A stretch of DNA of 64,000 nucleotides from Cladocopium goreaui. Its lineage: Eukaryota; Sar; Dinophyceae; Suessiales; Symbiodiniaceae. The DNA lies in contig CAMXCT020000465.1 in the NCBI GenBank assembly GCA_947184155.2, positions 124,001-188,000 of the forward strand, given 5' to 3'. The position numbers and the translations under genes are program-made. Numbering within the stretch: the first letter of the stretch is position 1; each line of letters starts with the position of its first letter. The notes below the pieces were generated by a model. That model saw only the letters and a list, made by a program, of their open reading frames with translations, was not told where the DNA came from and did not search any database. Of this stretch, positions 12,912 through 24,772 are shown in pieces.

Positions 12912-13689
12912 TAACTTTCCGGAAAACAGTGGCTTTCCAATGAGATCCAATAAGAAATTTGTCATGGCCCCGGCACGCACAAGCCCAAACGAAATGCCGA
13001 TTGAGTTTTTAACGGTTTTGACGATAATGCTTTCCGTTGCCTCTGGATCGCAGAAATGAGACATCAGCTTGATCATCAACGGTCAATACCCGACCAAGAT
13101 TGAGAACAAGCTGTGCTTCTGCACAACTCTGAACAATGCAATCTGCATGGCGAAATGGATGTTGATAAAATGGGTGTTCACTCACCGCCGGTGCAGAAGA
13201 CGTCATGCACGGTGCGGCAGCAAAGCCTCTAGCAACAAGAAACTACTGCAACGCATCAAGCATTGCACAGGGGATTGGGCAGGAATCACCGGCATCACCG
13301 CTGTGAGTTGGCAGCAACAAATGGACAATAGTCTAAAAGATTGTTTGATTCAAGCTCCATCATTGGTCAAAGGTTACACAGGTTCAAGCATGTTCAAGTT
13401 CTCCGTTCCATGACCACTGAGACTGGTGCCACATCGTGATGAATGCAGTGATTGCAGCTAGATCCGCAGAGCATGTTTCTACAGTTTGCTGCTGTGGGAT
13501 GGCTATGAGCGTCGGGCTGGCGTTTAGCATGAAAACCACGGACATTGAATGGCATTGACCTCTTGGTCTTACCAGCCTCTCCTGTACAGCCCACCGCTTC
13601 AGGGTTCTTTCAGCAATGGTTCACAAGCAGGAATCTGCTGCCAAATTCTCTTCAAAATGGATGTTCCAGCTCAAAACACTAAGCGGCAT
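12912..13689. repeat. Segmental duplication, copy 2 (778 bp)
   Basis: Second copy of 11467-12256, same orientation, lacking the 12-bp insertion. A plus-strand ORF of 114-118 codons is open in both copies, but near-identity alone explains that. Confidence 0.95.
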
Positions 13690-15349
13690 GTGCCCGCAGT
13701 GTTCATCACATCTGGATTTTGGATTGGAACCAACCAGCTACGCCAGCTACTTATGCTGGCAGTTTTGGAATGGGGACCTGTTTGCAGGAGCGAAGGTCAT
13801 TTCCATATTTTTGCTGAACAAAATTTGATTGATAGGCTTGATAGCTGTCCAATTTTCAGGATTTTAACATATTCTAACTCATCATTTGAAGTGTTCGGAT
13901 ATGGGCCAAGCGTCGCACGGTGATGTGCCAAAATGGGGGGATGACTCTCTATAGACACTACCTGGGATTTGATCCAAACCCATGGTGCGACGGCTTGTTA
14001 GCCACAGAAACATTCTGGCTATTGGAAAAATTGGAAAAGATCATTCCAAACATTGCCGTGATCTCTCTTTCTGGAATTTTCATCGCCCAGATATTGGGCG
14101 AATGCCTAAGGATACTCTCTGAGATGCTTTGGAGCCATGCAAGCACTAAGCTAGCTTGGATATCGTCGATCAGCCACATATGTACTGCATGCATCGACAT
14201 CTTCTTGGTGTAGCTTTCAAATAGAAAACTTCGATGGGTGAAGATTTCTCGCGAAAACAAAGTTGAGACACTTCAGAACAGGACAGAATTGTCAGGGACT
14301 TTGACTTGCACTATTGGCCGAGAAGGGGGTCCAACATAGGGCGCTCGTGGAAGCTCAGTGCGGCATCGAAACCTGAAAATAGGGAGCTCGTGGGGGAGTT
14401 TAAAATCGATTTCACGTTTTACAAGTCGCAGTCGCAAATCTCACAGGAAGCCCCACAAAGTCTCATTGCAACTCAGCTACACTTGCGTCCAAACTGCAAG
14501 CTGCTTCAACATGTTTCAACCGGAGGCTAGACCAAATTGCAATATGACAGGACAGCCTCCGCACTCCCAGGGCTTGCAGAGAAACACCGCGCAGATCCGA
14601 ACAGCTTGCAGCACTCAAGGATACTTAAGGTTTAAACGAAGATGTATCAAGGTGGGACACAAGGATGCTTAAGGCACAGATCTTACACATGGCTTCGACC
14701 GTCCATGACCTCCATGGCCTTTGTTTTCCATGGCAGCCATGGCGGCCATGGTCTTTGTGTCAAGGCAACCTCGGTGTACCCTAAGGTCCTAAGGCTAAGG
14801 TGGTTCAAGACAAACATCGTAGATTCCGTGGTGTTCGTTCCAAGACTACACTAGCAGCATGCAGGATGGGGAAAATGCTGGGCCCGGGGTTAGGGACTTG
14901 TTCGATATTGTTCACATCTGCTTGTGCTTTCAGTACATGTTTGGTTGTATGCCGTGTTTCATCTTTGGCATTCTTTGGCTTCACCAAGGCGAGTCTTGTT
15001 CGAGAAGAGCACGACATAGCGCAGCATGTTACATGCTGCGGCTTTTGATCCATTAATCAGATTAATCGCCCCTAAGAAACATGCGCACTCTGCAGCGGCA
15101 AAGGTGTGCTCAACATGCCAAGCGTGCTTCCTTTTGTGCTGCTTCGTTGGTGCTGAACAACGGCTGTGAAGAGCCGACACATCCGACACTCCCTTCTGAA
15201 GCCGACCACGGCCAGGCATGGATTCCTCGGGATTGTTGCTTCTTCAGTTCTTTTGGCGATGTTTGGCGTGGATCTCCCTGACTCACGTGAGAGAAGCCAC
15301 GAACATCGACGAACATCGACAATAATGCTGTCATCCGGTGTGCTTGCGA
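13690..15349. other. No gene recognised
   Basis: Short ORFs on both strands, no domain motif. There is a CCATGG-rich patch near 14700-14760. Confidence 0.35.
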
Positions 15350-16720
15350 GAAAAGCACACGTTCACAAGATTGGTTGCTTGTCTGGTTTCATGCTGATTT
15401 AGATCGGGAAAGCGCATAAATTCAAACCAATGTTGCTGGATGTCAAGAGGTCCTGGAAAGCAACAAATACCTGTTCCAAGGCCAGGACACTCAGCGCGTG
15501 TGCAGATTTTTTCAGCTGGCTTGTGTCAACTTGTGTCCAGGATCTAGCTGAAAAATGGCAAGCCTGAACAGGCAACCCTGAAGAGCCCAACAATGCGCAG
15601 AAACAATTTTCCAAAGAAAAAACCCTTCGCATATTTCGCATGCTCAAGGGCTGCAGCACAAGGGTATCTTTACGGCTGAAACTGGCTCCGAATTCTTTGC
15701 AAGCAGAGCATGCAGCAGACGGCCCTGGGAATGGGGGAAAGTAGACACGCAGTTGCAATCTGCAGCTACACTTGTCCATTGGCAGCAAGCATTCCAGATC
15801 TCTCTTGAAAATGTCTGCTGCGTGCGCAGTTGCGGCTATTCCCCCAGTGATGCTGCCTTTTTCTGCACGGCTGCTTCGCGAAGGGCAAGTGTAGGCAACA
15901 ATTATTGTAGAATTCAGATCCAGAGAGAAATGAACAAGTGGATTTGAAAGCTGTTGCCATCCCGTGTGCATGTGAGAAAAGGCAAACATTCACAAGATTG
16001 TATGCCTGTTTGATCTCGTGCACAAATTCAACCACTAGGTGGTCCCAGAAAGAAACAAACACATGTTCGAAGGCAAGGAAACTCAACGCGTATGCAGATT
16101 TGCTTGGATGATTTGTCGGTAGGATCTAGCTAAAGGTCGGCGGCACTGCTGCACGGCTCCTTCGCGAAGGGCAAGTGTAGGCAACAATTATTGTAGAATT
16201 CAGACCAAGCGAGACAGGAACAACTGGATTTGAAAGCTGTTGCAATCCCATGTGCATGTGAGAAAAAACAAACATTCACAAGATTGGATGCCTGTTTGAT
16301 CTCGTGCACAAATTCAACCACTAGGTGGTCCCGGAAAGAAACAAACACATGTTCGAAGGCAAGGAAACTCAACGCGTATGCAGATTTGCTTGGATGACTT
16401 TGTCTGTAGGATCTAGATAAAGGCTGGCAAACCTGAACGGGCAACATGCAGTTGCAATCTGCAGCTACACTTATCCATTAGCAGCAAGCATTCCAGATCT
16501 CTCTTGAAAATGTCTGCTGCGTGCGCAGTTGCGGCTATTCCCCAAGTGCCGATGCCTTTTCCTGCACTGCTGCTTCGCGAAGGGCAAGTGTAGGCAACAA
16601 GTGTAGAATTCAGATCCAGAGAGAAAGGAACAAGTGGAAATGAAAGCTGTTGTCATCCCGTGTGCATGTGAGAAAAAGCAAACATTCACAAGGCGAGTTG
16701 CTTGCTTAATCTTGTTGTAC
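15350..16720. repeat. Degenerate local repeat cluster
   Basis: Several modules recur. A cttcgcgaagggcaagtg block lies at about 15870, 16160 and 16572. An aaacattcacaaga block lies at about 15985, 16270 and 16682. A block containing cactaggtggtccc lies at about 16030 and 16318. A gcagctacacttgtccatt block lies at about 15760 and 16460. A more diverged copy starts near 15360. The minus-strand ORFs of 100-196 codons here are these repeats. Confidence 0.8.
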
Positions 16721-19700
16721 TCAGGGTTTAAAGGATGGCAGGTATCATATCGCATGCCCCCTTTTCTCCAAGTGTTCAAGGGTCAACTTGATAGCCTATT
16801 GCAGTCCCCGAACGTGTCATCGCTGTCATCACTATTATTGACCCATGCTGCACGGCCAAGGTGCATTTTCAAGACTGCATCGCTCGCAAACCACAAACGT
16901 GTTTCTCATGTCTAGGTAGGTTCTTCCACGATGCTCACAACCAACGCTGTGGAAGATTTGAACAGCGGCAGGAATGCTCAAAACATTGTTGCCTTGGAGA
17001 TGCATGAGATGTTATGGTTCCTTCGAGAGGTCACCGATAAGAACACTTGCTGCACTCCGTCTGCGACACGGAAGTCTTGGTGTGTGTTCTGTGTCTTCAC
17101 ATGCTCCCGATCGCAACACTTCGTGTGCAGGATCTTCTCGACTTCAACAGAAACTCTTGGGGGGTGCCTTCAAGCTCTCCGGGTCACTTCCAAGTCGCAA
17201 GTTGCACAATGTTGCACAAGTAATATACTTGACATATAATGTGCAGATCCAACCTAAGCATTAAAGACTTTGATGTTGAAGGTGCTTGAGACATTTGAGG
17301 GTGATTGTCCATCCACTAGGACCCTAGGATCAGCCCTTTCCTGGTCTTGCCTTAAACATTAACATCATTAGCAGGAGCCCATCGGATAAGTCAATCTATG
17401 TTGATCTGTGGCAGGCTCTGTTGATTCTCAGCGCTTCAATTGAACTTGGGCTTCAGTCTGGTGGCCGTCTGGTGGCCTTCTTTGCTAATGGATGTTTTTT
17501 TTTCCTTATTTCCACGCTACAAGGTCAGTACGACGTAGGTGGACAGCTGGATGGTGGAATGGTTCATGGTACTTCAAATTGAATCTTGACTGCCTGGATT
17601 TCACCAATGGAGGACACCGCATTCTGATCTCTCCACGTGCACCCGCCCAAACTTCAAAGTTTTCTGAGCCAAATCTTGAGTTGCTGATGCTCTCACCATT
17701 TCTGTACGATGCACATCCAAAATCATCATCCATTAAAAATATTACATTACAATATATTAAAATCAAAAATATGAAGCGAATGATGCAAGCGATGCCCGCA
17801 TCGTATGCGATAGATTTCAATCAATGGTGCTTGACCCGTTTGAGATCTTGATGGAGGTCTCAGGTCGCCTTGGAGCCATGCCATTCATAGTGACAGAATA
17901 TGGCAGGAAGATGGGCCATATGGGCCGTATGGGAGAATGGAAAACGAAATTGCATCTACATCTGCCATCATCTGCCCAGTGTCACGCCGTGAGTCGAATC
18001 TGGAGACTAGGTGCAGCCCGGCAGTTGCTTCGAAAGCGCTGCATTCACGATGCGATTCAAAGGCAAAGTACAAGGACTATGGCTATCAGTCCAGACAAGT
18101 CATATTGACAGCAGTTGCTAATGAAGCCAGTCGAACCGCCTTGAACCGCCTTGCGGCACGTTTGGGTTTGGATACGCAATGAAGCCAAGACCATGCCACC
18201 CATCTGTTTGTCTTGGTCTATTTTAGTCTATCTCTTGTACCTCTCTTTCGTGGAGAGAAATCACACCTTGAAACTTGTTCCACGCATCTGCCATACTTTG
18301 CAATTGTTGTCTGGTGAAGTCACCAAAAGTCCACACTCATAGTTTCAGAACTGTCTGGAAGAGTGAGTGCGAAAGCCTCTGCGGAAGATACAAGTACATT
18401 TCACAAATCCTTGCGACTTAGTTTGAGGTTGACTTCGATGCTATGCTGAATGGTGTATGTGTACAAAGTTTTTGGCGGCTGTAAAATGGACTTGGCCAAT
18501 CTTGGCCATCACATGTCATCACTCTCTTTCTAGCTTCACAAGCAGTAGATGCGGCTCATAGCCTCAACAAGCTGCAGCCATAACAATGAATGCAGTGACG
18601 GCCGTGACGACCATAGTCCCTGCTGTTCCCCATCTGCATCGAAGAGCTCCGGGAAGCTCCCAGATTTGAGCACCCACCGCAGGCTGCTAAGAACAATGGG
18701 GTATACGTATACGGTATAGAACGCAGGGCTGTGTGGCTAACCCCTTGATTTGTGATGGAAGGCCACAAGATTGGAAACGATCGGCTTCAAAAGCTGAAAT
18801 AGAAGTTTCAACGCAACTTGATCTTCTACTTGTTTTCAAAACTTAGAATTTTGTGATCAAAGAAAGCAATTGCCATGATTGAATTGCGTTTTTTTAAAAA
18901 CCACGGTTGCGAGTCTCTTGTGCGAGATATCCCTTTTGTGACAGGAAATGGCACTGTGGACACTGTGGACACCTACGCCAACTCCTTCATCGAGGTCTGG
19001 TACAGTCCATCAGTGGATGGGAGGATTTCCCTTAAGAAGACTTGTGGGCATTGGAGACTATTTATTTACCAACCATGAATTTGGAAAGGCTTCAAAGATA
19101 ATTGTAGAAATTGGTGATTTCTCTTGGGAAGGCTAAAATTGAAGCAGGGCCAGAATTAAAGACTTTGATGATCTTACCGTTCTTACCTGTCCTTTGCTTT
19201 CACGCGTAGAACCATTGCCGCGGCCAATGATTTGGAACATTGCATTGCAGAGCCAAGAGGGGCGGAATTGTGAAATCGGGTGCGGCCATTGCAGTTTATG
19301 ATGTTTTTATGATGTCTTATGTTAACAATTTGCTTCCTGGCCGCAGATGTTCAAAACCAAAACAAGTCAGAGGAGTTACATGTTTCACAATGCCATATCA
19401 ACTTTGGCAATCACTGATGTCTTACCAAATGCCTTACCACAATGCTGAGACCTTGTCCGAAATGTCAAGCACATCACTGACCAGTGAGAGGACAGGGTGG
19501 GAAAGCCGCAAGGGTTCGCAAGGATGCCGAGCCGAAGGCATGGAGCCGCTCTGCACATGTTTCGCCACGGTTCGTCACATTTCATCCTTGGGCATTTCCC
19601 CTCTTTGTACTTGACAGCTATCGTGAAAACCGAAGCATGGACAGCTGGGCTTCAACAATGCTGGCTGAAGGACCGTGCTCGCAGGTCATCGCAGGTCACA

Positions 19701-20639
19701 GATGGGCGAACAGCGAACATGTCTAACTGTCTAACATCAACATGGGATGGCACCAACAAAAAACCAAGCCTGCAACTTGAGGCGGTTTGGAGAAAATGGC
19801 GAAACTTGAAGCCAAGGGCTAAGGGACAAAAGCAAGCTGGGAGGGTAAAGGGAGAAGGAAGGTGTGGTGAAAGAACTGTGTGTGAAGAATGGGGAGATAC
19901 GAGAGAAGTGGAGAATATTCAGAATAAGTCTAACGATGCTAATGATGCTGACGGCGAAGCTGCCAATGATGCTGCTGATGCTGATGATGCTGACGCGACG
20001 ATGTCCCCAGGCTGGATTGAGCCACGGCAAAACTGCTTGTGACAAAGCTAGGGGGGGGAAGGGGGGGTAGTTAACGGTGAAGTTTCATGCAATTGGCGAT
20101 TCCAGCTCCTGTCAATACCTTGCGAAAGCAAGCGGTACTTCGGCTAGCACAAGCTGGCTTTCGTGACATGTCGAACCATGGCCAACCATGTGCAATGAGC
20201 TTTCGGGACACGGCCCTAGGTGGCTTCTGCTTCCATCGATCTTCAGCAAAGCATCCTGAAGCACTGCCACCTCCGGACTTGTGCCAAATCATAAGCGACC
20301 GGCCTTGATTCAAATGATTCACCGGCCTTGATAGGCCATGGGTGTTGTATTCCGCTGTACATGCTGTACTGCATCCAGGTTGCTATCGAAATGATTTCTG
20401 TTTTGTGTTGAGTCTCTCGACTTTTCTTTTTGAAATTGACATACGTATTGGACATATTGTCAAAGGTATCTCCATTGCGAGAGTGACCTAAGATTACTAA
20501 GACCTGAGGACCGCAAACAAGGCACTTGCTTGCCCTCCATCAGGCCTTGGAGATGAATGTAGCTGCCTTCTCTAGCTGTACTTGTGGTCCTTTAGCACGT
20601 GCCCCTTGCACCCTGCAGGAAAGAGGCATAGCATGGCAT
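16721..20639. other. No gene recognised
   Basis: Nearly 4 kb without a defensible gene. The longest ORF (plus strand, 19497-20042) ends in a low-complexity Asp/Ala run caused by an imperfect gatgctgat repeat at about 19930-20000, so I do not call it. Confidence 0.35.
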
Positions 20640-21430
20640 AGCTGCAAACACGGGCTTGGTCCAGTTCGATATGAGACTGGACATACCTAGGAATGAATGC
20701 GATGCTTGTGTGCAGGTGTAAACAGAACCAGGTTCTAATGTTTATTTGGCATTGTACCACGAACATTTCCTACTTAGAGTTCGTGCATTGCCTCTTGACA
20801 AAGATGCCTGTACCACGCGATTGACCTTGATGCAGCTAGAATCCTTGTACCGGAATTGCGGCGACTTAGGTTGTGCTTCATCAATATGTTCGTGCGATTT
20901 GATTTGCCAATTTACTGTCCTTGTACACAAGCCCTGCTTGGTGCCCTCTGCATGGACCCGCCATAGCTGGAAAGAGAGAAATGGTCGGAATTAAGTTATC
21001 AACACGTGCCCGCAAGGACGAATGCCCTGCCCGCATCCAGGTCGTCGTTACTGAAATCTGCTCTGATATTCTTTGAGAATTGCACTTCTGACTCTTGCGA
21101 CTGAGAGTTGTACTATGGTTTCCTGACACAGCTTCAAGTGCCACGCAATTGACCTTGATGCACCTAGACTTTTGCACCGCAAACGCGGCACCTCTGGCTC
21201 AAGTCTGGGAGAGACATGTTGTCCAATCCAAAGGTAAGGCAATGGCCTTGTATATTTTCTACCTGGACTCCACCTGGCACTTGGAAGCCATGCCAGTGGG
21301 CTTGGTGATCTTTGTATATCTTTGGTATATCTTTGTAGCATTGTTAAGCAAGGCATCTTGAAATGTCGCCACTGCTAGAACCCGCAACTCTGACACAGTG
21401 GCTCGTTCAAGTCGGTATTACACTGCAGCT
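20640..21430. repeat. Dispersed repeat R2, right copy
   Basis: Homologous to 9765-11290 in the same orientation, with a single 328-bp unit instead of three. The sequence after the unit (cttttgcaccgcaaa onward) also matches, with more divergence. Confidence 0.88.
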
Positions 21431-22836
21431 GTCTGGAGATGTCTGTGACGTGCCCACCAGGCGTGCCCTGTTTGCCTTTGGAGACTCAGCCTCTTGCATT
21501 GGCTGAACAGACTGCGCTGGTTTTATTCCCAGTTTCCTTCTGCAAATCAACGACAACATGCTATGAGCGAGAGGGCCCAATCCGGCCACCACTGATCTGC
21601 ACCTCGGAAAACCGCCAACACAGAACGTACAGAATGTTATGTAGTATGTCACAGTATGTCTGATCCCCACAGCCAACCATTGGCCATTCGTTGGGCAAAC
21701 AAGGTGTGATTCACGTCTGCTGGAATTGTTGAAGATAGGAATTTGCCATAGTGGTTCGCACGTAAAACAGTGTCCTTCTTTTCTGTGTGCATAAACGCAA
21801 GGAGCACAACAATATACAACAATGACGCTGGTGGAAATCAAACGCGGCACACCAGTGTTTCTGCTGTAGGCGAATCAACAAAACAGATTGAAAAAGGTCC
21901 AGCGGTGACGCAAAAGAACAAAGAAAGAAACAGCAACAATTCCCGCATTACACAGAGTAAAACATGCACTGATGCATACAAGTAAAACAGACCACACCTT
22001 CAGTCAAAAATGTTCATCCAGTAACTCATTTACAAAAGGCATCGATTTGAGAAATTTGAAACATGTTCCTTTGCTTCCTGATGCCTTGTCAGCATGTTTG
22101 CTTGTGTTTCCTGATCATTTTTTCCGTTAGACCTTAAAGATCCTTAAAGGAGGCCATGGGGGGTTGGTCAAAATTGGGTTTCCAAAATGGGGTGTGTGGC
22201 TAAAAAGAACAACATCATTGGTCTCTGATGGTCTCTGGGTTTCAGATTTTGACCCATACACATTCATAGATTTCATAGCGATTCATGGCATATTTCTCAG
22301 GTTGCACCTTGAGGTTTCAAAACTTCGCCTGGTGCTGTCCATGGCTTCTCCTGGTGCACACTTGAAGGAACGATATTGGCCAACCGCATCATATCATTAC
22401 ATATATATATATATACGTATATATATTACGTATAATATCATGTGCAACCGCATCCACAAGAATGTTTACACCTCATACTGCAACCATCTGCAACCTGTCT
22501 GTATGTCGAAACCGTATGAACATGTTTGAAGTTGCTTTCAAGCTTTGGATTTGGGGAGGCTTCATTCATCTCAGTCTTGTTTTTAGGCAGCAAGTTTGGA
22601 AATGTATATTGTCCTCAGTTGCGTGTCAAACAACAGTTTCCGAATACTGCATATGCCAATGTATGCCAAGAATGATGGTTGCAGACTGAGAAGACCTGCA
22701 ACTGAAAATCCTGCAGCCCCACTTCAATTCCCAACGCCAGCCTTGTAGTAAGCGCGAATCTATACACCTTGAAAAGCCATGTGGCCACTGTTGTGCCAAA
22801 ACATCTCAGACTTCTGAAGATATGTCAGTCAATGAG
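21431..22836. other. No gene recognised; AT microsatellite
   Basis: Short ORFs only. A TA-type microsatellite lies at about 22400-22440. Confidence 0.35.
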
Positions 22837-23668
22837 TGCTTCTCTAACTTCTCTGATCTTGTTTTGCAAAAGGCCTTGCATGTAACTTCTCAACCAAATG
22901 CACATAGATCATCATGGTCAAAACATGTTATATGGTTTATGGTCATCCATCTCATATGGGGATACTTATGATTATGATGGGTATATAAATCCCGGCTAGT
23001 GAACGGATGACCCTCCCGCAATATAGGAAAACAACCTATGTTTTGACCATGGCACATATGATCATCATGTGTTCTTTGGTGCCCAAGTCCGTTTGAGCCA
23101 TGCACCAAGCTGCAGAGATTTCAAAATGAGTATCTACAACATCATTCTAGATTCCAAGGGGTATGACTTCCAACTGGAAAAAATGAAAAAGCGCAGAGTT
23201 TCTTGAGCACCAGATCTCTTTCTCATCTCTACTGCACACGATCCCAGGATTTAGAAGCAGCTTTGGCTTCAAACAGAATTTTCAAAGAAATTAAATATAA
23301 ATCATATGAACAAGTAAAGTAAAGCGGTTCTAGCTTTACCACCCCCTTGGTGAAATCCCAAACTCCTGGGTGCCAATTCGTCATCATGAAGCAAATTCGA
23401 CACCCTGTGGCAGGTTTGAACGGTTTCAACCTTCAGTTCCTCTTTCTCCAACCTGCTCAACCAAGACAACAAAACTGGTCTGAGATCACGAGATCGCTCA
23501 TATACAGTGAGTGTAACACAGTGTAGCCAAATGGAACTGAAGGATGTCAACTTATCAACATTTATCAACCATTGGTTGATTTTAGTTGTCCTTCAACCAG
23601 AATCACCCACTTGGCAGTGCTGGCAGAAAGGACAGCCTCTCACATTAGCCTGACCGGAAGCACTCTAG
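22837..23668. repeat. Dispersed repeat R1, right copy
   Basis: Matches 6988-7841, same orientation, with near-identity in the right half. It stops about 210 bp before the left end of element 1 and does not look like part of it. Confidence 0.85.
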
Positions 23669-23881
23669 GTCGTCAATGATGTTCAAGCCCAATCGAGCGG
23701 TTCGTGTCACATTGATCTTACAGCTTACCATAAGGTGCCCCTTGCATTCATAGACGTCTGCTCTTACCCATCGTACCCGCTTGATGCAGTTTCACTTCCA
23801 CAAATCTGCTCGTTTGCCTCCAATCCTTGATGCATCTCGATGCTGCTATTTGTTTTTGTTACTGTCCATATAATTACTGTC

Positions 23882-24120
23882 CCAATTTATGTTCTCGTGA
23901 ACGTGCATGTGATCACATGCCCTCACCACTCACCTGCAGCGGACTGTTTTCCCTCTTGAGAGACGTGGGTAGCAAGAGGGGATCCTATCGAAATCATAAC
24001 GATCTGTGAACTGACTGATCTGTCAGCATTAACTTCAGATCACAAAAGCAAAATGGAGCTGAGACTGGATCAGTCCCTGCCGAATCCCCTGAGAACAAAT
24101 GCTGAATCGATTTGACCCAC
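23882..24120 (-). repeat. Element 1 split repeat B2
   Basis: 239-bp direct repeat matching 24529-24767 with one difference (gttttccc here, gctttccc there). It forms the 3' terminus of the element on its sense (minus) strand. Confidence 0.92.
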
Positions 24121-24293
24121 TCATCGAACCCGTCTCGGTGAATCGCCAAGAGCAGTAGGCGCAAACGGAAGAAAATCTATCAATCCGACTTCATGCACTC
24201 GCCGAACTATCGTGAAAATCGTCGCGAGCAGAAGGCGCAGCTGAAAACAGGGTCGATGGACCCACCCCGGAAAAACCAGGGTGGGTGGGATGG

Positions 24294-24529
24294 GAGCTTT
24301 TCGCACTCAGGAAATAGATCTTGAGCCAAAATGGCAAGATCGAGAGATCTTCCATTTGGCATCCACTGCTGATCAAATAATAAATAAAAATTCAAATAAG
24401 AACATCCAATTGATCAAATCATGGTGAACACCATGCATGAAGTGATGCGATCGACAGAGCAGCTGATGGTGGCAGAGAACTGAAATTGACCCACATATCC
24501 CAACCAAACCAGACCGAAGATATGTGAAC
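24294..24529 (-). repeat. Element 1 split repeat A2
   Basis: 236 bp, apparently identical to 37883-38118. It abuts repeat B1 with a one-base overlap at 24529. It carries a copy of the spliced-leader relic at 24320-24335. Confidence 0.93.
24320..24335 (-). other. Spliced-leader relic, copy in A2
   Basis: The minus strand reads GCCATTTTGGCTCAAG, an exact match to the last 16 nt of the 22-nt dinoflagellate spliced leader; the six leader bases before it do not all match. This is the A2 copy of the relic. Confidence 0.75.
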
Positions 24530-24767
24530 CAATTTATGTTCTCGTGAACGTGCATGTGATCACATGCCCTCACCACTCACCTGCAGCGGACTGCTTTCCC
24601 TCTTGAGAGACGTGGGTAGCAAGAGGGGATCCTATCGAAATCATAACGATCTGTGAACTGACTGATCTGTCAGCATTAACTTCAGATCACAAAAGCAAAA
24701 TGGAGCTGAGACTGGATCAGTCCCTGCCGAATCCCCTGAGAACAAATGCTGAATCGATTTGACCCAC
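24529..24767 (-). repeat. Element 1 split repeat B1
   Basis: 239-bp repeat directly after the stop codon of the pol ORF (24773) and contiguous with A2. It matches 23882-24120. Confidence 0.92.
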
Positions 24768-24772
24768 GCTGC

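Noticed and set aside
11624..13413. Plus-strand ORF of 114-118 codons in both copies of the 0.8-kb duplication
   Set aside because: Near-identity of the copies keeps it open; no independent sign of selection or domain.
15399..15989. 196-codon minus-strand ORF
   Set aside because: It overlaps the degenerate repeat cluster, and related units read in other frames elsewhere.
19497..20042. 181-codon plus-strand ORF
   Set aside because: Low-complexity tail from an imperfect gatgctgat repeat, no motif, no neighbour support.
21181..21215. Second spliced-leader match (tggctcaag)
   Set aside because: Only nine bases match, well within chance.
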